Assembly (NCBI GenBank): GCA_017591395.1
Contig: WEDG01004885.1
Coordinates: 1-64,000 of the forward strand
DNA length: 64,000 nucleotides
From: Schistocephalus solidus
Lineage: Eukaryota; Platyhelminthes; Cestoda; Diphyllobothriidea; Diphyllobothriidae
Direction of reading: 5' to 3'
Shown: one piece after another, positions 35,290 to 47,200 of the stretch
Layout of the letters: every line of letters starts with the position of its first letter
Numbering within the stretch: position 1 is the first letter of the stretch
Position numbers and translations under genes: made by a program
The notes under the pieces: model-generated
What the model saw: the letters and a program-made list of their open reading frames with translations, nothing else
Databases searched by the model: none
What the model was told of the DNA's origin: nothing

Positions 35290-38200
35290 CATGTAATTCT
35301 TGTACATATTTTTACATCTTAAAAACTGTTCACACGCTCATATAAACCTTATTAATCTTTTCAACACTCGTATAAACACTTCCGATGCTGTTAAACACTG
35401 TACGTACACATAAATATACGTAAGAAAATATAAAAATCCTGCGGAATATCGAAAATCCACAGAATGTTACCTAAGAGAAAACCCGTGAAGTATCAAATCC
35501 ACGAAAGGCAAACCGCGAATTGGTAAGGGATTACTGGATTTGACCTGTACTAAATCTACCGCACTCTCTCCACCCTCACCGACCTGAGCCCGGTGTAAAA
35601 AATACCGGAGGCGGGATAGAGAGCAGGGGATGACAAATTTAAGCAATCCGTCTGTGCGCACCACAAGCATATCGTCCACACACAATGGACCACGATTTCA
35701 CACAAATATGAAGGGTTGATTCGGACCCCAACTGGGGTGGGAGTGCCGTGGAGTTTACCTTAAGAGGGGACCATTGCAGCCTGACTCTTCATCGTGATAG
35801 GGGGACCGAGTTATCCCATCGGTGGGCAGCCTTCCATGCCACGGTTTTGAGCGCACCGTGACAGATTTATGTGCGTGAGATTTACTATAGTGAGTAGTAT
35901 GTGCTGAGTGCCAGGAGGACGGAGGAACCAGAGTCAACTTCACATAGAAATCATAAATAAAAAGTGACGACGTTCACCAACACCATTCAGAGAAGTGCAC
36001 ATCAACTGACTTATATTGAAGAATATCTGTACGGCGTGTAGCTCTCCACCTCTTTCCCGAGCCCAGTATGTTCCAGCAGCAAAAAATGTTAAGACGATCG
36101 CAAATGAATGAAAGCGCCGTGACCGACCTGACTGAATTTGAGTTTACGCGTCCCACATACGCGTCCATCCGTCCTTCCTTCCAAAATAAGAATTTTTACT
36201 GTCCCAAGATACTTTACGGTGTATCTGATTCGGTAGAGTAAGGATCCATATTAAATATGTGCCTTATTTCTCCCACCCCTCTCCTGTCGTGTACTAATGA
36301 CAAGCCCGAGTGGGAATAATTAGATCGAGCGGTAGCCGATGTGATGTAGAGCGTCAGACTAAGCGTGCCACATATGTCCATTGTTCCGTTACTGAAGAGC
36401 GTAAGGACGCCCTCCGTCCAGCAAGTGCCACATGTTGATGGCCAAAAATTTGGTCTAACTCCGCGCACGCTAAACGAGGAGTGGAAGCCAGAGTTAACAC
36501 CACAATTCCCATGCTCACGCGACGATATTTGCCTGTTGTTTATCCTGTAGCATAGACTGAGAAATAATCAATCCGATAGGGTGTGTCTAGGAGGAACAAA
36601 TTCTTTTGACTATTTAACGAAGGCAGGAGTCCCTGCGACGAAAGGGCAATATAGGACTGGGGACCAAACAAACATGCGAGGAGAGGCCCAGTGTCCAGTC
36701 GGCGGTCAAACCTGAGGCTCGAGTAGTTCTGTCATTGGATTATGGTGAACTTGACAGTGCGGCCTAAATAGGTTTGCTTGTCAATGGAGAGCAGTGGCCG
36801 CACCCTTAGCCTCGGGTTCTTCCGACCTGCAGTTACGGTATGTCTGATTGACTCGGCAAATAGCCAGGAATTACCACTGTAGTCTCTATCGTCTCTGTGA
36901 GAAAGGCGCCTCCCCTCCTGAGTACTTGTCGCTATGCGGTTGTCTATGAGCGCTATAGACAAAGTCTCCGAAGCATAAAGGCACGCACGTGTTCCGTCCT
37001 GCAACCAGGTGAACGCTGAGCACATGAAATCGACGGAACGTGAGCAAGTGGTTCAATCCGCAGAGATACAGTTAGAGCCCCCTACTCCTGCTCACAGACG
37101 GAAAATCTTCAAGCAAAGATACAGTCAACGCCAAGTTCTACAAATACGGCGGTTCTCAGCTACTGAAGTATCTGACTAGTCAGCTCAAAATATGAGTAAG
37201 ATGAAGTACCTGCCAGGATTTGAAGAATGCCACCATTTTTATCCCTCTAAGGAAGTAAATTATGGTATCTGATATACCACACCTATCGGAAGACTGGTTA
37301 GGCACCAATTCTGGGAAGTACCTGTCACGTAACACAACACCTGGCACAAGAATTTCCATCAATGAGGCATAGCACATGCCATAAAGAGGCCAGCACTACC
37401 GAAACGATCTAGGTAGTTGCTAGTAAATATGACCGCAAAAGGTGCACCCATGCTTAAATGGAGCGTGTCGATCTAAACGTTAATTCCGTTAGGAAAACAG
37501 TTAAAAAATTCCCATATACGGAAACTCCAAAAGTTTGGAAACCGGCGTTATCAACAATGAAATCACCTTGAGGAGGTGATTGTACAGACGTTCTAGCCCT
37601 TCTCTTTTTCTACAGAGCAGACGCAGGCATACAGGAGCGAAGGCTCAGCGTGGACAAAAAATACTGCAAAGAAAACCACCATTTGGCTCAATGTCTAGGA
37701 ACGAGGGAGCTCAATAATAATCAGGATCTTATATGCCAGTCCAATGAACAAACCCAAACCAAGGACGCTGGAAAAAAAGGATTAAAAATCGCTATGTAAC
37801 CCATAAAGTTGTCTAAATACTCCAAAAAAGTTCAATTACAATAGCGCGCAAATAAAAATTCGGTGTAATTAGAGCGAAAACGGGTTGAAAACACGGAAGT
37901 CGAAGGTAAAAGCTAAAGGCGGGTAGGCAACAGGATGCTGAAAGTAGTAACAATTGCCCAAACCCAAAGCCCCAAACTTAAGTGTTATTTCTGAGCCCAA
38001 ACGTCAGCTGGAAGACCTAACCATAACCATAAGACTTTATTCCATAACCACAAGGCTTAATCATGAACCTTAATATCTAACCCCATAACCTACCCCTAGT
38101 CCTAACTGCTGAACTAATTCCTAACCCTTAAATTAGCGCTAAAACCCAATCCTAACCGTAAACCCAAACCAAAACTTTACTGACTAAACAGATGCAAACG

Positions 38201-41200
38201 TAAGCATAACATGCCCACCTAAATCAAATAAGAAGCTGCATACAGCAGATTATTATCCTCATCGTCCATATCTACAAACGGAAGGGGAACCGGCAACTCT
38301 GTGATAATCACAGAGGCATCTCGTTGCTCAACATCACCGGGAAGATCTTTGCCCGTATCCTTCTCAATCGTCTTAACGGTCACCTAGAGCAGGGCCTGCT
38401 CCCGGAAAGCCAATGTGGCTTCCGCCGACACCGCAGAACAACAGATATGATCTTTGCCGCCCGCCAGCTACAAGAGAAGTGTCAGATAATCCGAACACCT
38501 ATAAACTACCTTCGTGGATCTAACGAAAGCCTTTGACACGGTGAATCGTGACGGACTGTGGAAAGTCATGCAGAAATTCGGCTGTCCTGAGCGGTTCACG
38601 CACATGGTGCGTCAGCTTCATGACGGGATGTCGGCGCGCGTCACTGACAACGGGACGGTATCCGAAGCATTCGCAGTGACCAACGGAGTGAAGCAGGGCT
38701 GCGTACTGGCCCCCACCCTCTTCAGTCTCATGTTCTCGGCTATGCTGATGGACGCCTACCGTGATGAGCAGCCTGGTATCCGCATCGCCTACAGAACTGA
38801 CGGGCACCTTCTCAACAGTCGGCGTATGCAGGCTCCAACGCGCGTGTCTACGTCTACAGTCCATGACTTTGCTTCTTCGCGGACGACTGCGCCCCTTAAC
38901 ACCGTGACGGAGGAGGACATGCAAAGGAGCATGGACCTCTTCGCCGAAGGCTGCGCCGATTTCGGATTAACAATCAGTACAGCCAAAACGGTTGTCATGC
39001 ACCAGCCGCAACCCAGCACGGAATACAATGCTCCTCGAATCAATGTCAACGGTGCTCAACTCAAAAACGTGGAAACCTTCGCTTATCTAGGAAGTACGAT
39101 GTCGCGCAACACGAGAATCGATGACGAGGTTGCCCAACGGATCTCCAAAGCTAGTCAGGCCTTCGGCCGGCTGCAGGCCTCCGTGTGGAATCGCCACGGT
39201 ATTCACCTAAACACCAAACTGAAGATGTACAAGGCCGTCGTCTTGACGACACTCCTTTACGGAGCGGAAACCTGGACTGTCTACTCGAACCAAGCCAGGA
39301 AGCTAAATTACTTTCATCTCAGCTGCCTCTGCATAATACTGAAGCTGAGATGGCAAGACAGGATCCCGGACACGGAAGTCCTGGAGCGGACCGGAATCCT
39401 CAGAATCCATGCCATGCTGAGGCAAGTGTAACTGCGATGGAGCGGCCACCTGGTAAGAATGGACGACGAGCAACTACCAAAACGACTTTTCTACGAAGAT
39501 GTCGCTACGGGTTCTCGCCGGCAGGGAGGTCAAAAACGACGCTACAAGGACACTTTGAAGAAATCGCTGAAGCAACTGCAGATAAACTCGGCAACCTAGG
39601 AGGACCTCGCCCAGGATAGACCGGCATAGAGAAGATCAGTAAAGACTGGTTCAGCAATATATGAGGCCAACCGGATCGCCGCCGCCAAGGCCAAAAGAGC
39701 GGCACGAAAGTCACCAGCGCCCCGGACCAACACGGCCAATGCCCAGGCCCTGCCAACATGCCCGCGCTGTCAACGCATCTTCCGCGCGCGAATCGGCCTG
39801 GTTGGACATCTTCGGACGCAATGCACCAACAATCCGACAATTCCAATTTCTATGTCAAATCCGGCCAACCCTCCTTCTGACTTTCCCACCCTCACTCCTG
39901 GAATCAATTCCATTACTCCCACCATCATAGAGACCACATCCATCTACTCGTCGCCTGCTACCCCCACCACCGCCTTCGCCTTCACTACCTCCACCACCAC
40001 CACCACCATCAGCGATGGGGAATCTCTCCTAAGCTGTACTCAATGCGACCGCACATTCACCTCACGCATCGGCCTGGTCGGTCACTTGCGAATACATCGT
40101 ACAGAGACCGGTGAGCCAGTGCCTGGAGCACCATCACACAGCAGAGATCGTCGCCTCCACTGCCCTCACTGTCCTCGCGCATTCACTCATCGCATGGGCC
40201 TATTCGGTCACATGCGCATCCATGACAGCGGAATACACCACAATGCCGACAACACCGATACACCATGCACACCCTCCGCTCCTGCCATTCTTAGCGCCCC
40301 TGACACCCCACTACCATGAATGACATCGCCCCAGCCTCTACCGATTTCTCCTGCCCACACTGCACCCGCAACTTCAACTCACGCATCGGCCTGGTCGGTC
40401 ACCTGCGAATCCATCGCACGGAGGCTGGTGAACCAGTGCCTGGGGCTCCGACATACAGTCGACGCGCCCGCCTTCACTGCCCTCACTGCTCCCGCACATT
40501 TACACACCGCATGGGCCTATTAGGACACATGCGCCTTCCACGACAACCTCCGGTAAACCACCGGAGGCTAAGCTACATCAGCGCACACTACCTACACCAA
40601 ACATCGACAACACCCTCACAATCACCATTTACCAGAGTATATCACGGTTTCCTAGAAACCGTGGCTGGGAAGTCTGCCAATCTAACGCTTCCATCAGACC
40701 ACGCCGTCGGCTCAGTGTATGTGCTGTGTGTGTCGAGTGGCTGACCAGTGGACTGGGAGTCAGACGGCGATGGCTGCTCCATATCCCCTGAGTTTGTGAA
40801 TCCTGGTGTGTGCGTTATGGGGGCCAGGTCGTGCTATGGCGCGCGAAGACGGGTACGCTGATCCGTCAGCCAATGCACCCACTCCCACATCAGGCAACTG
40901 ATCGGCTCGGATAGTAGTCTGACTGTGGGGGTGGGGGAGAGAGTGAGGTCGACAGCTCAGCGCATATTCCTCACTATAAAACAATCTGACGCGCTTGAAA
41001 CTATCACGGTGCGCTAAAAGCCGTGGCTTGGAAGGTTGCCAACTGACGGGATAACTCGGACCGCGTGGTCAGCCCAATGTGTTTTTGTGTGGAGTGGCTG
41101 ACTGGCGGACTGAGAGTCAGGCTGCAATGGCTCCTTCTTAATGTGGTCTTTATGGCACCCCCACTCTGTGGGATCCGAGCCAGGTGTGGTGGCATCGCCC

Positions 41201-44200
41201 AGGGGCGGCTCCGGCCGCGCCAGCCACCTGTGCCCTCTCCCATCTCCGGTCTTCTTTGACTGTGTCATGAGACCGCGCCTAGGTGGGGAGGAGAAGAGAG
41301 TGCGGTAACGTTGAGTGCCGCGGTTGGAAGGTTGCCAACTGACAATTACACCTCAGACCCTCGCAGTTAGTCCAATGTGTGTTGTGTGGAGTGGCTGACT
41401 GGTGGTCTGAGAGTCAGGCTGCGATGGCTCTTCTTAACGTGATTCTCTGGCTATCTCACACATGTGAGATGTAAGCCGTTCAACCCCCTGTTCTGTGTAG
41501 AAATCCTGGTGCTTGTGTTTGGGGCCAGGTCGTGTACGTAGTACACGTGGATGAGGTCACCAGCAGCTGCGCCTGCTTTCCGCATCAGACAACTGACCGG
41601 CTCGGACAGTGGTCTGATTGTGGGGTGGGGGAGAGAGTGAGGTCGACAGCTCAGCGTATTTTCCTCACTATAAACAATCTGACGCGCTTGAAACTATCAC
41701 GGTGCGCTAAAAAGCCGTGGCTTGGAAGGTTGCCAACTGACGGGATAACTCGGACCGCGTGGTCAGCCCAATGTGTTTTTGTGTGGAGTGGCTGACTGGC
41801 GGACTGAGAGTCAGGTTGCAATGGCTCCTTCTTAATGTGGCCTTTATGGCACTCCCACTCTGTGGGATCCGAGCCAGGTGTGGTGGCACGCCCAGGGCGG
41901 CTCCGGCCGCGCCAGCCACCTGCGCCCTCTCCCATCTCCGGTCTTCTTGACTGTGTCTTGACACCGGGCTCAGGTGGGGAGGAGGAGAGAGTGCGGTAGC
42001 TGCAGCGCAAGGCTACTATCACTTAAAACTAATTCACGCGCAAGTCACCGTCCCTGCACCACCTGGTGTGGAGCATACGGTGGACATCGTCAGATTACGA
42101 CGGTCGAACTGTCATCCTCATCGTGGCTGTATGGTGTGCGATTATTGCAGCAGGTGCTGATTGCGTGAGTTACCAAGAAACTGCGTCAAGGAGCCAAAGC
42201 AGTACGACTTTCGGTCTTAGGTACTCAGTTATCACAACGGTCGGCAGCTTTTCAGACAGCGCCATTTAGGGCACCGTGACAGGTTAAATGAACAGCAGCT
42301 GAGCTATGCAGAGAAATGGGCGAGGCCAATCGACCGCAATATCTTCACAATCGCCTCTTATACCAGTGTTAAACCTACATAGAGAAGACCGTAGAAGGAA
42401 TTGGTGTACGACCCTGCTGATATATACGTGCCTGAAAGCACTGTTAACTATCTCACGCTCTACAAGCAAATTCCACACCGACAGTAAATACTAACAATAT
42501 GAGGGTCTCCTTGTGAGGCTGACAGTCTGGTCATATCCATCTGGACGGAGACTGTAGTCCGAAGCTAAAAAGCAAGTAAATACAAACAAATCGCGTACAT
42601 GGGTACGGAAACGGACATGAGTGGGCTCACCTGCAGTGCAGGCCGACGTCTTTGGAGTTTCGCTACCGCTCATCGTCGTCGAATGTAAATTGGGAGTTGA
42701 AAGGCAGGCAGGGTAAGAGAGTTGTGCAACTTCCGAGAGATGGTCGCCACCCGGTGACCTTCCACCACCCTCTTCCATTTGATCCAGATCGGGAGGTGGT
42801 GTGGAGTCGGGCCGACTAGCAGCGACCGGTGGGGTCAGCCTCTCTGACTGGCCATCACGAGCATCCTCCTCGTCACAGCACTCCACCAGATCGATGAATT
42901 CGTTCACGGGCTGCGGCGGAATTTTTGGGCGCAGGCCGAAGGGTGGCACGTTAGCGAAATTTGATGTTAGGGCAGTGGTTGGTGCGTCCTTGTCCGGCGA
43001 TGGGGTCATATGACTGCGCAGAGAATACCGCGTTGGAGGTGGTTGGGTTTTCGGGGGGTCACCTCGCGTCAAATTTTTTAGTCGTGCGGACTTGACAGAG
43101 TTGGAGAGGGAAGGGCAGCTTACAGGGCATACAGCAGATCCTGGGGCACGTGATCCGCCCAAGCGACGCACGGACTTCTTAAGAGGCTTCACTCGGGACA
43201 TAAATGCTCGGGCCATCTCCGAGTATATCTTAGCCTTGACCCTGTTCAGGCGAGAACCAGTGTGCCGCAGAGAGTAGTTCTGCGGCGTGCCTTTCTGAGC
43301 CAACCCTACGGAGATGCCCTTCGCGAGAATGCCATTCATTACGGCTGCAGTGGGTGCCAAGGAAGGGTTCTCAAGAGACATCAGCTGCACCTCGGAGAAG
43401 ATCTTACCATCAGTTGATAGGCGACGAGAAGCTTTAGGGAAAATAAGGTTAGAAGGCAATATAACGAGTTCAGACAACCGTCTAGTGAGGATAAGGAGAT
43501 GAGAGGAACTGTGAAAGGTTACTGTTAAAGCGAATCTGCCGAGGATGGAATAGAGCCTGGATGCCTTCAACGTCACCAACTAAGAACAGATAGAGGAGCA
43601 CAGAGCGAGGCCGCGCCACATAAAGGTTGAATACATGCTGAGTGCTCAGTGCTGAAACGTTAAACCATCGAAACCAGACTTAATGTATAAAGAATCCACC
43701 CTCAACCAAGGAAGTCAAAGCCACGAGATGGAACCTGGATTCTACACTTTCCATCTGAGAGCAAGTATTATCGAATTATCGGGATAACTGCAGTTATCCA
43801 AAACCAAGAAAACGCGAAGTTCAACGTAGTACAGACTAGATGACATGTACGACTACTGGCACGAGGGGATCGGGGAAGAGAGGGCCTGGATGATAGCCTG
43901 ACTATAAGAATTCTCCGTGCGATACACAGAAGAAAGCATTCAGTAAAGTTGGACACTACATCTAATTGCACTTCCATTTTGCTTGACGGGACATATTACA
44001 AGTCGACTGGAAGGGAAAGATTGAGGGTGAGCAGGATGCACATGTGGCCTAATGAACTCATGCAGTGTGTGAAGGTGCGTGGAAAGTGCGAAGGGATGAA
44101 GCGGATGTATGTTGGCGCTCCTGGCGCTGGTTCGCCGGTCACTGTGCGATGGATTTGCAAGTGACCGACCAGGCCGATGCGCGATGTCCATGTGCCGTGG

Positions 44201-47200
44201 TAATGAGGGCAGGATCAGTTGGGGGCTGTAGAGGCGGTCTTGGTGGTGGGGGTACTACGTACTGCGGTATTGGGCGGGATTGCTAGACTGTGCACGTAGT
44301 AAACGCGAAAACTAGAGGCTTTTGACCATTATTTTTCGAAAAGAACATTTTATTGGAGTACACCGACTTCGTTTCGATTGAAAACGGTTCGCATACACCG
44401 AAAAAACGCATCGTGGGCATAATTCATGCCAGTCAATAAATATCGCTTAGGAGCTTTAGAAATATTTTTTTTCGTCGCCCTGACTGGGGATTACGAGATC
44501 GGTCGTTTACACGAAAACAGAGTGGTTCTTGGACCCTCATCAGATCGAAGGGCATGGAAACGTCACGCGCAATATAACCGGGGTGGTTATAATCGCAGTC
44601 TATCTCTTCCGGGTACAAACTCTCAAGTAATGAAGGCTATTAAACTCCGTAAGACGTGGCATTCGAAATTGCAAGAAAATATTTTAAAAGAATTCGAACA
44701 GTGAAACAGCATGAAAACATAACCAACACACTGAAAAGCTATTTTACGGTTTCAGAATCGGTTAAAGTATAAATATTTTCGTTTGTAACTACCAGAAAGA
44801 ATATCAGAAGACATTTCGGATCACTCTGCTCCTGCTATACGCAAATATATTTTGCGGGAAAAAGAAATCAAGTGAAGGATAGCTTATAGTTACTAAATTG
44901 CTCTTGACACGAGTCTATTCATGTCTGATACAGCCGGCCACAATGATGTACAGTACAGTACCCATGCATGCGTAACATAACGGACATAGCAGACTCGCTT
45001 CACCCACTTCTACATCTTGGCTGACCATGTGAGTGGCGCTGTTCGACATAAGACATAAATACTGAAACCAGGGATGCTGGATACAAGCAAACCATCTCGG
45101 TCGTTTTTGGGAAAGGTCATAGGACATCCCAACGATGTTCTCACGGCGTGCGCACTCACTCAGGCAAGGCTGGTAGAAGATGCCATTTTCGCTGGTCTTC
45201 CACACAAAATCTAGGATTCAAAGTCGTGGACGAGAACTGGTCTACAGGATGCCCGATACATGTAGAGCTGCTTGACGATTAACATGTCACGAAAGGTTAA
45301 TGGACATTTCCAAGGGCTTGAAAAACGGCAGACTGCAGTGAAATTGTCAACCTTACCCTCGCCCCTTCGAAACTGTCTTTGAGACTCTCCACTTTTTAAT
45401 TATTGAAGAAGTGGCTGGAGAATACTTTAGCCACCTCAGTCTTGGTGGGTAGACCAGCTGACTTAGCAACGCGAAACACAAAATTCGTAAATAACCATAA
45501 CTAAAGACCGAAACAGTAATAGCGGTGGCGCTGTCGATATCATTCAACCAAATTCCGCATCCAGGTTTTATGCTACCAAAATCTTGAACAGGCACTTCGA
45601 CAATCCCATCAATAACTCAGTCAAAGATAACAGGGACAGAATGCAACAAGGTCAAAAGCGAAACGGAATATAAAAGGGTTGTATTAAAATTTGACAATGG
45701 CAGGGTGATAGTAGAACTTAATCACTGCAATAGATCATGACAATACTCGGCATATATTCACCGTTTGCAAGTATTATTGTGAACTGTTAGTCAACTTCAG
45801 ATCTTCGACTAACTTAATCGTATATGTGGCATTTTACGCGTTAAGCCCATGCTTTTAATCGGGTCTTTTAACTAGCAATGATATTTGGAGAAAGATGAAA
45901 TACAATTGCAGGTACAATATCACCGTCAAAGGCAACGGATATCAAATAAATTTCCACATAATTAGAAAAGTCCAATCGGATAAAAAATAAAGCCTAAAAC
46001 AGAAATTATTTTCGGATAGTGTTAGGATTCAAGTTAAAGTAGTGGGCCGCAAAGACAATCGCACATGAAGCATGAATGTGCAACTTATAATGTACAAAAA
46101 AATATGGTCGATAAAACGAAAATGCATTGCTAAAAAAGAAAACAAACATACTCGGAATCCGAATAAGCCTCTGCCGAAGAGTCTCCTGAATTTCGTCTTC
46201 CGTTCCCAACTTTATTCCCCTTTTCTCTGTATTTTCGTCTAATTGAAAAATACGAAACTTAAATGACAGGCTTACCTGGAATGGTATTGGGCAAATTGTG
46301 ACGCCCACTCGAAACAGCAGCAGTTTTGTCACCTTCAAAGGCTTGTGAAAAATAGCCCTGGCCCAGCAGTTCACAAGTGAAACATTCACAGCTAGCGTTG
46401 TTTGCGTCAAAAAAATGCTTTCCGTAAAAAATAAAGATTTCGTCACCCTTCTTTATATCCACCCGCGCCTCCAAGCTCATCCGCGCGTCGCCATCACAAT
46501 TAATCGTGAACTATAATATTTCCGAAAGGCAAAATAATGAAATTTTATTGGAATGCGAACCATAAAAACCAAATTATCATACCGAATAAAGTGGCGTATC
46601 ATAAAAATGTAATTCAACATGAATGCACGTAAAATTACATGTAAACGAAAGCAAAGAAATTTTCCGGACTAACATTGTCAAAAATAAGATTCGTCGGCAT
46701 GAAACGAGCGAGAGAAAACGTAATAGAGCTAAGAATATCGTCCATTCATTCAGGAGTAGGCCAAAGAATAAACCGGAAATTCGGTCAGTGTTACGCTCAC
46801 CTCGCAGTTTGGCTGACAGTCGTGATTGACGAATGCGGCAGGACCAAGCCAAAGTTGAGATCGATTTTTCCTGGATGAGAACATGACCGAAAAGTCATTC
46901 TGCTTGTGTCGAAGAAACGAAACTTCTTCTTCATAATTTAACTCAGCAATGCACCCAACTAGTGTGTCAATCCGAGAACCCTTGAGCCTTTGGGTGTTAG
47001 TGGAAACATGTTGGCTTACCAGTCTTTGGTCGCAAAAACTGCCGCCCCGACGTGCGACTCAGACGCATACCGCCAACAAGGCCGAATTTGTACACCCGAG
47101 CGATCATCAAACAGCAGGAGGTAGCGATAAACCTGCTTATTATGACGTTAAAATACGGCGCTTACATGTTGGCGGAACCGTGGGTCAGATCTGAGGGATT

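Larger units (their letters stand above)
38250..42112 (+). mobile_element. ERT retrotransposon, longest copy in the window (RT, fingers, 3' UTR)
   Basis: 5'-truncated within the RT at about 38,250. Then RT and connector to about 39,640, C2H2 finger array to about 40,560, and a long modular 3' UTR in which a block starting GTGGCTTGGAAGGTTGCCAA recurs (about 41,020, 41,320 and 41,710), ending near GGTCGAACTG at 42,110. It lies antisense in the inferred last intron of Suv4-20. Internal repetition of the UTR suggests copies inserted into copies or UTR expansion. Confidence 0.88.
27961..42630 (-). other. Inferred 14.7-kb last intron of Suv4-20
   Basis: Bounded by CAG/GTGAGC at 42,630 and TTTCAG at 27,961 on the minus strand. 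Almost wholly occupied by mobile and satellite DNA (separate entries). Most ERT copies in it lie antisense to the gene. Confidence 0.6.
43432..46151 (-). other. Inferred intron 5 of Suv4-20 (2.7 kb)
   Basis: Donor GTATGT at 46,151 and acceptor CCCTAAAG at 43,432. Contains an ERT finger remnant and otherwise unassigned DNA with short frames, such as 44,426-44,704 (+, 92 codons, unrecognised). Confidence 0.6.

Noticed and set aside
38520..38924. 134-codon minus-strand open frame.
   Set aside because: Antisense of the ERT reverse transcriptase.
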